A stretch of 9,201 bases of DNA from Pseudomonadota bacterium. Lineage in GTDB: Bacteria; Pseudomonadota; Alphaproteobacteria; Rhizobiales; Rhizobiaceae. This document shows, piece after piece, positions 1 to 6,569 of this stretch. Numbering within the stretch: the first letter of the stretch is position 1; each line of letters opens with the position of its first letter. Both the position numbers and the translations under genes were made by a program. The stretch is from contig JAEZXF010000253.1 of assembly GCA_023419995.1 (NCBI GenBank), forward strand, positions 1-9,201, in the 5' to 3' direction. The notes below the pieces were generated by a model that did no database searches, had not been told where the DNA came from, and was given only the letters and a program-made list of their open reading frames with translations.

Positions 1-56
1 CCACCTTCTCCCCGTAAAGGGGGAGAAGGAGAAGCAGTGGCTTCGCGGCCGCCTCG

Positions 57-228
57 CCTCTCCCCGTTCACGGGGAGAGGATGCCGGCAGGCAGGTGAGG
101 GGCGGCGCGAGCTTCGCCAGTCCTTCACCTCCGCTACCACCTCATCAAGGCTGCGCGATAGTGCGCGGATGTCCGCGCCGCCCCTCATCCGCCCTTCGGG
201 CACCTTCTCCCCGTGAACGGGCAGAAGG
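57..228. repeat. Composite palindromic intergenic repeat, MITE-like
   Basis: Two arms of about 43 bp, 66-108 and 175-218, are inverted copies of each other. The inner 13 bp are perfect (TGAGGGGCGGCGC at 96-108 against its reverse complement at 175-187), the outer ends match nearly perfectly (GTTCACGGGGAGAGG against GTTCACGGGGAGAAGG), and the middle is diverged. Each arm also ends in its own hairpin (57-80 and 203-228), and 66 bp separate the arms (109-174). The layout resembles the RIME-type intergenic mosaic elements known from rhizobia, but I assign the class from memory only. No coding capacity and no clear target-site duplication were found. Confidence 0.7.
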
Positions 229-308
229 GGACGCGGAGACATCGCAGCAGTATCTCCTCTTCCCAACCACGGGGGCCGCAGATCGGGTCAAGACAAGGGG
301 CTCCACTC

Positions 309-342
309 CGGCGGATGCCGGCAGGGGTAGGTGAGAGCCGCG
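309..342. repeat. Partial second copy of the intergenic repeat
   Basis: GGATGCCGGCAGG at 313-325 repeats 79-91 exactly in direct orientation. The following bases (GGTAGGTGAGAGCCGCG) are a diverged version of the sequence after 91. This looks like a truncated copy of the same element, ending about 15 bp before the mazG stop codon. Confidence 0.5.
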
Positions 343-357
343 CTACACCTTGCCTGT

Positions 358-1182
358 CTACTCCGCCGCCTTCGCCTCCTGCCACTTGGCTTCCATCTCG
401 TCGAGCGTGGCATCTTCGAGCGCGCGGCCGTCGGCGTGCAGGGCCGTCTCGACATGGTGGAAGCGCCGGGTGAACTTGGCGTTGGTGCCGCGCAGCGCGT
501 CCTCCGCGTCGATGCCGAGGTGGCGGCCGAAATTGACCAGCGCGAACAGCACGTCGCCGAACTCGTCGGCGATGTCCTTCTCCTCGCCGCCGGCGAGTGC
601 GGCGCGCAGCTCGCCGATCTCCTCCTCGATCTTGTCGAGGATCGGCGTCGCCTCCTTCCAGTCGAAGCCGACGCGGGCCGCCTTCTGCTGCAGCTTGAGC
701 GCGCGCGTCAGCGCCGGATGGACGAGCGGGATGCCGTCGAGCCAGCCCTTGCCGTGGTCCTCCGGGTCGAGGCCGCGCGCCAGCCGCGCCGCGCGCCGCT
801 CGGCCTTCTCCTCTGCCTTGATCCTGTCCCACATGCCCTTGGCCATCCCGGCCGAGCGCGTCGCCTCGTCGCCGAAGACGTGCGGGGGGCGGCGGATCAT
901 CTTGCGGGTGATCGCCTCGACCACGTCGGGGAAGGCGAAGGTGCCCTGCTCCTCGGCCATGCGGGCATGGAACACGACCTGGAGCAGCAGGTCGCCCAGC
1001 TCCTCGCGCAGGTCGTCCATGTCGCCGCGCTCGATGGCGTCGGCGACCTCGTAGGCTTCCACGATCGTGTAGGGCACGATGGTGGAAAAGTCCTGCTCGA
1101 CGTCCCACGGGCAGCCGGTGGCCGGGTCGCGCAGCGCGGCCATGATCTCGATCAGCCGCGCGATGTCCTTGGACGGAGTCAT
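358..1182 (-). CDS. mazG: Nucleoside triphosphate pyrophosphohydrolase MazG
   Basis: 274 residues, close to the 263 of E. coli MazG. The family hydrolyses (d)NTPs to NMP and pyrophosphate in the cytoplasm, cleaning nucleotide pools and, in E. coli, affecting ppGpp-linked stress. Both tandem MazG domains are visible with their metal-binding motifs: E42xxE45 with E61xxD64 in the N-terminal half, and E188xxE191 with E207xxD210 in the C-terminal half. The linker sequence KLQQKAARVGFDW (from about residue 163) is typical. I chose ATG 1182 because MTPSKDIARLIEIM matches family N-termini and because the open frame further upstream only reads across gcdH in another frame. The only SD-like sequence (GAGAGG, six bases from the ATG) lies in the 3' arm of a hairpin. 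gcdH ends 62 bp upstream on the same strand. No functional link to gcdH is evident. Confidence 0.95.
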   Translation of the reverse strand: MTPSKDIARLIEIMAALRDPATGCPWDVEQDFSTIVPYTIVEAYEVADAIERGDMDDLREELGDLLLQVVFHARMAEEQGTFAFPDVVEAITRKMIRRPPHVFGDEATRSAGMAKGMWDRIKAEEKAERRAARLARGLDPEDHGKGWLDGIPLVHPALTRALKLQQKAARVGFDWKEATPILDKIEEEIGELRAALAGGEEKDIADEFGDVLFALVNFGRHLGIDAEDALRGTNAKFTRRFHHVETALHADGRALEDATLDEMEAKWQEAKAAE

Positions 1183-1212
1183 GAAAAACCTCTCGGAGCG
1201 AGCCCCGAGAGG
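1183..1212 (-). terminator. Hairpin plus T-run immediately before the mazG start
   Basis: On the minus strand this reads CCTCTCGG, an eight-base loop, CCGAGAGG, TTTTTC, then the mazG ATG. The 8-bp stem is perfect (1205-1212 with 1189-1196) and five Ts follow, the classic form of a Rho-independent terminator for gcdH. The 3' arm also contains GAGAGG at ideal SD spacing for mazG, so the same structure could hide the ribosome binding site. Whether it terminates, regulates translation, or both cannot be told from sequence. Confidence 0.65.
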
Positions 1213-1244
1213 TAGAACGCGTCGGGACGGATGTCCACGTCGTC

Positions 1245-2447
1245 TCAGAAGAAAGCCTGAAGCCCCGTCTGCGCCCGGCCGAGGATCAGCGCGTGCACGT
1301 CGTGCGTGCCCTCGTAGGTGTTGACGGTCTCGAGGTTCTGGGCGTGGCGCATCACGTGGTACTCGACCTGGATGCCGTTGCCGCCGTGCATGTCGCGGGC
1401 CTGCCGGGCGATGTCGAGCGCCTTGCCGCAATTGTTGCGCTTGACGATCGAGATCATCTCCGGCGCGAACTTGCCCTCGTCCATCAGCCGGCCGACGCGC
1501 AAGCTCGCCTGGAGGCCGAGCGCGATCTCGGTCTGCATGTCGGCGAGCTTCTTCTGGTAGAGCTGCGTCGCGGCCAGCGGCCGGTTGAACTGCTTGCGGT
1601 CGAGGCCGTACTGGCGGGCGCGGAACCAGCAATCCTCGGCCGCGCCCATCGCGCCCCAGGAAATGCCGTAGCGGGCGCGGTTCAGGCAGCCGAACGGCCC
1701 CTTGAGGCCGGAGACGTTGGGCAGGATCGCATCCTCGCCGACCTCGACATTGTCGAGCACGATCTCGCCGGTGATCGAGGCGCGCAGGCTGAGCTTGCCG
1801 CCGATCTTCGGCGCGGAAAGCCCCTTCGTGCCCTTCTCGAGTACGAAGCCCTTGATCTGGTTGTCGTGCGCGGCCGACTTCGCCCACACCACGAACACGT
1901 CGGCGATCGGGGCGTTGGAGATCCACATCTTGGAGCCGTTGAGGCGATAGCCGCCCGCGGTCTTCTCGGCACGGGTCTTCATGCCGCCGGGGTCGGAGCC
2001 CGCGTCCGGCTCGGTCAGGCCGAAGCAGCCGATCCACTCGCCGGAGGCGAGCTTCGGCAGGTATTTCATGCGCTGCTCCTCGGTGCCGTAGGCGAAGATC
2101 GGGTGCATCACCAGCGACGACTGCACGCTCATCATCGAGCGGTAGCCGCTGTCGATGCGCTCGACCTCGCGCGCAACCAGGCCGTAGGAGACGTAGCCGG
2201 CGCCGACGCCGCCATACTCCTCAGGAATGGTGGCCCCGAGCAGGCCGGCCTCGCCCATCTCGCGGAAGATCGCGGGATCGGTCTTCTCTTCGAGATAAGC
2301 CTGCTGGACGCGCGGCGCGAGCTTCTCGGCTGCGAACGCCGCCGCCGAATCGCGGATCAGGCGCTCGTCCTCGGTCAGCTGCTCTGAAAACAGGAACGGA
2401 TCGTCCCAGGAAAACGGCTTCATGCCTGCATCGGCTCCGGCGGCCAT
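1245..2447 (-). CDS. gcdH: Glutaryl-CoA dehydrogenase
   Basis: 400-residue FAD-dependent acyl-CoA dehydrogenase that oxidatively decarboxylates glutaryl-CoA to crotonyl-CoA in lysine, tryptophan and glutarate breakdown. The sequence matches remembered human GCDH over its whole length, including [43 protein letters not shown] and [17 protein letters not shown]379 in YEGT is the catalytic base (human mature Glu370). R103 in GYRSMMS sits 276 residues before it, exactly the spacing of human Arg94, the residue that binds the substrate carboxylate; this separates it from ordinary short-chain dehydrogenases. ATG 2447 is well supported by GGAGG (plus-strand 2454-2458) six bases upstream. A LysR gene is divergent. 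No CaiB-type CoA-transferase partner is in the window. Confidence 0.96.
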   Translation of the reverse strand: MAAGADAGMKPFSWDDPFLFSEQLTEDERLIRDSAAAFAAEKLAPRVQQAYLEEKTDPAIFREMGEAGLLGATIPEEYGGVGAGYVSYGLVAREVERIDSGYRSMMSVQSSLVMHPIFAYGTEEQRMKYLPKLASGEWIGCFGLTEPDAGSDPGGMKTRAEKTAGGYRLNGSKMWISNAPIADVFVVWAKSAAHDNQIKGFVLEKGTKGLSAPKIGGKLSLRASITGEIVLDNVEVGEDAILPNVSGLKGPFGCLNRARYGISWGAMGAAEDCWFRARQYGLDRKQFNRPLAATQLYQKKLADMQTEIALGLQASLRVGRLMDEGKFAPEMISIVKRNNCGKALDIARQARDMHGGNGIQVEYHVMRHAQNLETVNTYEGTHDVHALILGRAQTGLQAFF

Positions 2448-2524
2448 AGGGTTCCTCCATCGTGTCGGGCTTCACAGCGGACCTAGCACGGGGAGGGGCC
2501 GTCTCGCCAGCAAGCAATAATCGC

Positions 2525-2553
2525 ATGGTAATGAGGATTACTCATGATATATT
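2525..2553. promoter_or_regulatory. Candidate LysR operator and overlapping promoter
   Basis: Two overlapping perfect dyads lie here: GTAAT-GAGG-ATTAC (2528-2541) and ATGAG-GATTA-CTCAT (2531-2545). The second fits the LysR-family T-N11-A rule (T2532, A2544). TATATT at 2548-2553 resembles a -10 element for the rightward LysR gene; it would place transcription start at about 2560-2561. The dyads lie about 85-95 bp before the gcdH start, a plausible activator position for a leftward promoter. This AT-rich patch stands out from the GC-rich surroundings. Binding by the adjacent regulator is inferred. Confidence 0.5.
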
Positions 2554-2560
2554 CCGCCTC

Positions 2561-3451
2561 ATGCGTTATGCTTATATCCCCACCATCAACGAGCTTCACG
2601 CCTTCTGTGCCTGCGCGCGCACCGGTTCCGCGACCCGCGCCGCCGGCGAGCTGAACCTGACGCAGAGCGCCGTCAGCCGCTCGCTCGGCACGCTGGAGGA
2701 CAGGCTCGGCGTGCGGCTGTTCCACCGGGTGAAGCAGCGGCTGGTGCTGTCCGAGGCGGGCCGCGCCTTCCTGCGCGAGGCCGACCGCATCCTCGCCGAC
2801 CTCGGCCAGGCGGCGATGACGGTGATGGCCTTCGGCGGCCACAGCCGGGTGCTGCGGCTGGCCGTGCTGCCCACCTTCGCCAAGACCTGGCTGACGCCGC
2901 GCCTGAAGCAGTTCCGCACCGTTGCCCCGGACGTCACCTTCGACATCGTCGCGCGGCTCGAGCCCGTCGATTTCGAGGCCGATCCGTTCGACGCCGCGAT
3001 CCAGCGCTCGGACATGCGCCCGGCCAACACCGAGCTGATCCCGCTGATGGAGGAGCAGCTCGTCGTCGTCGCCTCGCCGGACCTTCTCGGCGGCAAGAGC
3101 TCGCTGCCGGACGAGGAGCTCGCCCGGCTGCCGCTTCTCCAGCAGACGACGCGGGCGAGCCTGTGGCTCGACTGGTTCCGCGACGCCGGCATCGACGCGC
3201 GCTCGGTGCTGCGCGGCGACCGCTTCGAGCATTTCGACATGGTCATCAGCGCCGCCGCCTCGGGGCTCGGTGTGGCGCTGGTGCCGGAGGTGCTGGCCGA
3301 GGCGGAGATCGCCGCCGGCCGGCTGACACACGCATCCGAGCGGCGGCTGGTGGTCGGGGCGCCGTACTCGCTGATCTATCCGGCGCGCAGCGCCGAGGTC
3401 GAGGGCTTCGCCGCGTTCCGCGACTGGCTGGCCGGCTTCCGGAAGAGCTGA
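2561..3451 (+). CDS. LysR-type transcriptional regulator, probable gcdH regulator
   Basis: 296 residues from ATG 2561, normal LTTR length. The N-terminal winged helix-turn-helix spans about residues 9-66, with the recognition region RAAGELNLTQSAVSRSL at 26-42 and the typical DRLGVRLFHR that follows. The remainder is a periplasmic-binding-like effector domain; the stretch FAKTWLTPRLKQF followed by LEPVDFEADPFDAAIQ is of the GcvA-like subgroup. An earlier GTG at 2462 and ATGs at 2525 and 2531 are in frame but would add an N-terminal tail the family lacks and would run across the operator dyads. No SD precedes 2561, and a -10-like TATATT sits where transcription would begin at the ATG, so a leaderless message is possible. 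Divergence from gcdH suggests control of glutaryl-CoA catabolism, like GcdR of Pseudomonas, but orthology is not shown. Confidence 0.9.
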   Translation: MRYAYIPTINELHAFCACARTGSATRAAGELNLTQSAVSRSLGTLEDRLGVRLFHRVKQRLVLSEAGRAFLREADRILADLGQAAMTVMAFGGHSRVLRLAVLPTFAKTWLTPRLKQFRTVAPDVTFDIVARLEPVDFEADPFDAAIQRSDMRPANTELIPLMEEQLVVVASPDLLGGKSSLPDEELARLPLLQQTTRASLWLDWFRDAGIDARSVLRGDRFEHFDMVISAAASGLGVALVPEVLAEAEIAAGRLTHASERRLVVGAPYSLIYPARSAEVEGFAAFRDWLAGFRKS

Positions 3452-3477
3452 GACCCGCCGCGCGCACGCGGGAGCCC

Positions 3478-3491
3478 GGCGCTCACGCGCC
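3478..3491. terminator. Short hairpin between convergent genes
   Basis: GGCGC-TCAC-GCGCC forms a perfect 5-bp stem whose loop contains the stop codon (3483-3485) of the minus-strand glycosylase gene. It sits in the tight 31-bp gap between the convergent LysR and glycosylase genes. No T-run follows on either strand, so termination by it is doubtful. Confidence 0.25.
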
Positions 3492-4676
3492 TCTCAGCCA
3501 GCCGTCGGCGAATTCGACGCGCCCGACGCCGGCGAGGCGGCACAGCCGCTCCAGCTCCGCCTCCAGCTTCCGGGTCAACGCCTTCGACGGCCGCACCGTC
3601 GCCTCCGGCCAGAAGGCGCGCACGGCCCGCACGTCGCGCTCGCGCTCGGCCTTGACGTCGATGCGTCCGACGACCCGGTCGCCGCGCAGGACGGGATAGA
3701 CGTAGTAGCCGTACTGGCGCTTGGCCTCCGGCACGAAGATCTCGATGCGGTAGGAGAAGCCGAACAGCCGCTCCGCCCGCGCCCGGTCGCGCATCAGCGG
3801 ATCGAACGGGCTGACGATGCGCACGCGGTCGGGCGGCTCCGGCGCCGCGAGCGCCGCCTGCGGCACGTCGGGCAGGGCGAAGCCGGCGCGCGGCTTGCCG
3901 CCGTCCACGGCCTCGACCCTGACCGGCACCAGCTCGCCGCGGTTGCGGGCGATCCAGTCGTCGACCTCCTGCGGCGAGACGAGCGCCCAGAAGGCGGCGA
4001 TCTCGCCGCGCGTGGCGAAGCCCAGCCGCTTCAGCGCCTCGCGGCAGGCCCAGTCGACGAAGCCGTCGCGGTCGACCTCGACGGCGCGGTGCGCCGCGGG
4101 GATCACCCGCTCCGTCAGGTCGTAGACCTTCTGAAACCCCTCGCGCCGGGCGATCGCCAGCTCGCCGGTGCGCCACAGATATTCGAGCGCGGCCTTCGAG
4201 GGGTGCCAGTCCCACCAGCCGGTGCTCGGCTTGTCGCCCTCGAAGTCGCGCGCCATGACAGGCCCGGCGCGGGCGATGCGGTCGAGCACGCGGGCAATGT
4301 CGTCGTCGAAGTTCTCGGCCCCGAAATGCGACTTCCAGCGGCTGCGCAGCCGCGCCTTCTCGTTGGCGAAGCGATGCCGCCAGTAGGGGAAGAACTCGAC
4401 CGGAATGATCGAGGCGTCATGCGTCCAGTTCTCGAACACGCTCCGGTGCTTCTCGGCCAGCGCAGCGAGATCGGCATGGCGATAGCCCGAGCCGCGCGAG
4501 AACAGGATATGGTGATGCGCGCGCTCCAGCACGTTGACGCTGTCGACCTGCACGAAGCCGAGATCGCGGATCGTCGCGGCGAGCGCCTCGCGGCGCAGGG
4601 GCCCGCGGCCGGCGCCGAGCCCGGTCAGCGCGATGAGGTGGTGGCGGGCCTTCCGGTTGGGAATCGTCACGGTCAT
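3483..4676 (-). CDS. ycaQ: YcaQ/AlkX-type DNA glycosylase (winged-helix HTH_42 family)
   Basis: 397 residues; E. coli YcaQ has about 410. Family members (AlkZ, YcaQ/AlkX) are cytoplasmic DNA glycosylases built from tandem winged helices that release bulky alkylated bases and unhook interstrand crosslinks. Visible signatures are FVQVDSVNVLERAHHHILFSR (residues 41-61, broken here as FVQVDSVNVL and ERAHHHILFSR), ENWTHDASIIP, GWWDWHPSKAALEYLW, and a C-terminal SPFDPLMRDRARAERLF region followed by QYGYYVYPVL. The catalytic motif is Q43-V-D45, the QxD form I associate with AlkX rather than the QxQ form of Streptomyces AlkZ. ATG 4676 gives a normal N-terminus, but no good SD precedes it. It lies 46 bp downstream of a crotonase gene on the same strand and may be cotranscribed with it; that pairing gives no functional hint. 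Confidence 0.9.
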   Translation of the reverse strand: MTVTIPNRKARHHLIALTGLGAGRGPLRREALAATIRDLGFVQVDSVNVLERAHHHILFSRGSGYRHADLAALAEKHRSVFENWTHDASIIPVEFFPYWRHRFANEKARLRSRWKSHFGAENFDDDIARVLDRIARAGPVMARDFEGDKPSTGWWDWHPSKAALEYLWRTGELAIARREGFQKVYDLTERVIPAAHRAVEVDRDGFVDWACREALKRLGFATRGEIAAFWALVSPQEVDDWIARNRGELVPVRVEAVDGGKPRAGFALPDVPQAALAAPEPPDRVRIVSPFDPLMRDRARAERLFGFSYRIEIFVPEAKRQYGYYVYPVLRGDRVVGRIDVKAERERDVRAVRAFWPEATVRPSKALTRKLEAELERLCRLAGVGRVEFADGWLRGA

Positions 4677-4722
4677 CGGGCGAGCCTATGCGACGTTCCC
4701 GTTATGTCCACCCGGAATCGGC

Positions 4723-5505
4723 TCAGCGGCCGGAAAACCGCGCCGGCCGCTTCTCGCGGAAGGCGGCGCGGCCTTCGGCGTAGTCGGCGCTCTCGAACGT
4801 CGCGTCGCCGAGCGTCCCGGCATAGGCGGCGTCGGCGGCCAGGCCGCTCAGCACGGCGCGGATCGACGCCTTGGAGGCGCGGATCGACAGCGGGGCATTG
4901 GCGGCGATGGACGCGGCGAGCTCCGCGGCGCGCACCTCCAGCCAGCCGGGCTCGACGACTTCGAGCAGGAAGCCGGCGTCGAGCGCGGCGGCCGCGTCGA
5001 GGCGCGCCGCCGAGTAGGTCATGTACCGCGCGCGCTGAGGGCCGACGGCATGGCCGATGTCGGCCATCGCGTCGACGGGGTAGGCGAGGCCGAGCCGTGC
5101 CGCGGGCACGCTGAAGACGGCGTCGGCCGAGGCGAGCCTGATGTCGCAGCCGGCCGCGAGGCCGAAGCCGCCGCCGAAGCAGATGCCGCCGATCGCCGCG
5201 ATGGTCGGCACGGGGCATTCGCGGATGGCGGCGAAGGCGGCCGAGTTCGCCGATTCGTAGACGCGCGCGCTGGCGGCGTCGCCGCGCACCGTCTCGAACT
5301 CGCCGATGTCGGCGCCGGCACAGAAATCGGCGCCCGCGCCGCGCAGGACGACGACGCGGCCCGCATCGACCGTGGCGAAGCCGCGGAACAGCGCCGCCAT
5401 CTCGCGCCACATCGCCTGGGTCATCGCGTTCTTGCGCTGCGGCCGGTCTATGGTGACGGTGACGACGCCGCCGTCGCCGGTGGCCTTCAGAAAATCGGTT
5501 TGCAC
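4723..5505 (-). CDS. Enoyl-CoA hydratase/isomerase (crotonase) family protein without hydratase glutamates
   Basis: 260 residues, normal crotonase length, soluble. The fold is clear: FCAGADI (residues 61-67) and GGICFGGG (106-113) provide the CoA-thioester oxyanion-hole regions, and the C-terminus DYAEGRAAFREKRPARF is typical. Aligned by eye to rat mitochondrial hydratase, Glu144 falls on G115 (GGGFGLAAGCD) and Glu164 on A135 (FSVPAARLG), so both catalytic acids are missing. The LGLAY motif places Y142 where E. coli methylmalonyl-CoA decarboxylase has, from memory, its active-site Tyr140. True hydration of crotonyl-CoA is therefore doubtful; a decarboxylase, isomerase or hydrolase role is possible. 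The start is GTG 5505 with only a weak, distant AGGA upstream. It is followed after 46 bp by the ycaQ-like gene. Confidence 0.88.
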   Translation of the reverse strand: MQTDFLKATGDGGVVTVTIDRPQRKNAMTQAMWREMAALFRGFATVDAGRVVVLRGAGADFCAGADIGEFETVRGDAASARVYESANSAAFAAIRECPVPTIAAIGGICFGGGFGLAAGCDIRLASADAVFSVPAARLGLAYPVDAMADIGHAVGPQRARYMTYSAARLDAAAALDAGFLLEVVEPGWLEVRAAELAASIAANAPLSIRASKASIRAVLSGLAADAAYAGTLGDATFESADYAEGRAAFREKRPARFSGR

Positions 5506-5631
5506 GGTTTCGCCTGTCCTGCGATATTCAATCCGTTGAAGCCGCGTTAAAGAAAATGCGGTTTGGTTGACCCTGCTTTTGGATTATGGTTCCGCATTCG
5601 CCAAAGCAAGGCGTGCGAGAAGGAAAAAGCC

Positions 5632-6453
5632 ATGGGCGGCGCAAGCGCGATCAGGCACAACACGGTCAAGCCGGTCGATCCGATCTGGAACGCGGTCCGC
5701 CGCGAGGCGACCGAGGCGGTGGAGCGCGACCCGCTGCTCGCGGCCTTCATCTATGCGACCGTGCTCAACCACGACCGCCTGGAGGATTCGATCATCCACC
5801 GCCTGGCCGAGCGTCTCGACCATCCGGACCTCGGCGCGGACCTCATCCGCCAGACCTACCATGCGATGCTGCACGACGAGCCCGAATGGGGCATGACCGT
5901 GCGCGCCGACATCCAAGCCTATTACGACCGCGACCCGGCCTGCGACCGGTTCCTGATGCCCATCCTCTATTTCAAGGGCTTCCACGCCATCCAGACCCAC
6001 CGGCTGGCCCACTGGCTGTGGGGGCAGGGGCGGCGCGACTTCGCGCTCTACCTGCAGAGCCGCTCCTCGGCGATCTTCCAGACCGACATCCACCCGGCGG
6101 CTCGGCTCGGCAAGGGCATCTTCATCGATCACGCCACGGGGCTCGTCATCGGCGAGACGGCGGTGGTCGGCGACAACGTCTCGCTGTTGCACGGCGTCAC
6201 GCTCGGCGGCACCGGCAAGGTCACCGGCGATCGCCATCCCAAGATCGGCAACGGCGTCCTGATCGGCGCGGGCGCCACCATCCTCGGCAACATCGAGGTC
6301 GGCTTCTGCTCGCGCGTGGCGGCGGGCTCCGTGCTGCTCCAGTCGGTCCCCAACAACCGCACCGTGGCCGGCGTGCCGGCTCGCGTGGTCGGCGAGAGCG
6401 GCTGCGACGAGCCCTCGCGCGCCATGGACCAGCTTCTCGGCGGCGACAGCTAG
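5632..6453 (+). CDS. cysE: Serine O-acetyltransferase CysE
   Basis: 273 residues. Transfers acetyl from acetyl-CoA to L-serine, giving O-acetylserine for cysteine synthesis. The N-terminal helical domain (about 15-145) is followed by the left-handed beta-helix of hexapeptide repeats. The catalytic pair is D152 (TDIHPAA) and H167 (IDHATG), with the same 15-residue spacing as E. coli Asp143/His158; LGGTGKVTGDRHPKIG and AGVPARVVG are family signatures. ATG 5632 has an AAGG eight bases upstream and matches family N-termini; the open frame from 5563 is rejected. Relative to E. coli, the protein is about nine residues longer before the catalytic Asp and nine shorter at the end, finishing GGDS without the terminal Ile that docks into CysK. 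TTGACC at 5567-5572 resembles a -35 box, but I find no -10 at proper spacing. Confidence 0.96.
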   Translation: MGGASAIRHNTVKPVDPIWNAVRREATEAVERDPLLAAFIYATVLNHDRLEDSIIHRLAERLDHPDLGADLIRQTYHAMLHDEPEWGMTVRADIQAYYDRDPACDRFLMPILYFKGFHAIQTHRLAHWLWGQGRRDFALYLQSRSSAIFQTDIHPAARLGKGIFIDHATGLVIGETAVVGDNVSLLHGVTLGGTGKVTGDRHPKIGNGVLIGAGATILGNIEVGFCSRVAAGSVLLQSVPNNRTVAGVPARVVGESGCDEPSRAMDQLLGGDS

Positions 6454-6476
6454 AACGCACGCAAGGGTTCCTGTGC

Positions 6477-6507
6477 GCCCGGCCTTGAAAGGCCGGGCAC
6501 GGGCTTT
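6477..6507 (+). terminator. Strong hairpin after cysE
   Basis: GCCCGGCCTT (6477-6486) and AAGGCCGGGC (6489-6498) form a perfect 10-bp inverted repeat, 24 bp after the cysE stop. The first T-run (CTTTA, 6503-6507) comes a few bases late and is short. It is a probable intrinsic terminator or attenuator separating cysE from the next small gene. Confidence 0.55.
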
Positions 6508-6569
6508 ACATGGCAAGGTCGGGCATGCGAGATGCGCGTCCGATCATACAGCCGTCCCGGAGAACAGGT

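Larger units (their letters stand above)
1..357. other. Gene-free repeat-rich region downstream of mazG
   Basis: I see no credible gene in this stretch: the short open frames are proline- and arginine-rich low-complexity translations with no start signal. It holds several GC-rich palindromes. A perfect 10-bp stem (4-13 with 20-29, CCTTCTCCCC / GGGGAGAAGG) lies at the left edge, a second perfect 10-bp stem at 57-66 with 71-80, a small GCCC-TTC-GGGC hairpin at 191-201, and a 12-bp stem with one mismatch at 203-214 with 217-228. The rest, about 229-308, shows nothing recognisable. The mazG stop is at 358-360, so these hairpins also lie where a mazG terminator would be expected, although none is followed by a T-run on the minus strand. 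Confidence 0.8.

Noticed and set aside
1..228. CRISPR array or phage attachment site in the repeat cluster
   Set aside because: Repeats are palindromic, of unequal spacing and partly inverted; there are no regular direct repeats, no tRNA end and no integrase.
331..1215. 294-residue open frame on the plus strand antisense to mazG
   Set aside because: It is a high-GC shadow of mazG with no SD and low-complexity composition, while mazG has both complete MazG motifs on the other strand.
358..2037. 559-residue minus-strand open frame suggesting a fusion of mazG with an upstream domain
   Set aside because: The upstream part is gcdH read in the wrong frame (arginine-rich, no domain); mazG starts at 1182 and gcdH occupies the correct frame.
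2462..2560. N-terminal extension of the LysR protein from GTG 2462
   Set aside because: It would add 33 non-conserved residues, lacks an SD and would cover the operator dyads; LTTRs begin just before the helix-turn-helix.
4723..5505. Metabolic link: GcdH makes crotonyl-CoA and this crotonase hydrates it
   Set aside because: The gene is in a separate transcription unit beyond two other genes, and it lacks both catalytic glutamates, so the pathway link is not supported.
5563..5631. Longer CysE starting at 5563
   Set aside because: The extra residues are not family-like and ATG 5632 has a proper AAGG SD and gives the normal length.
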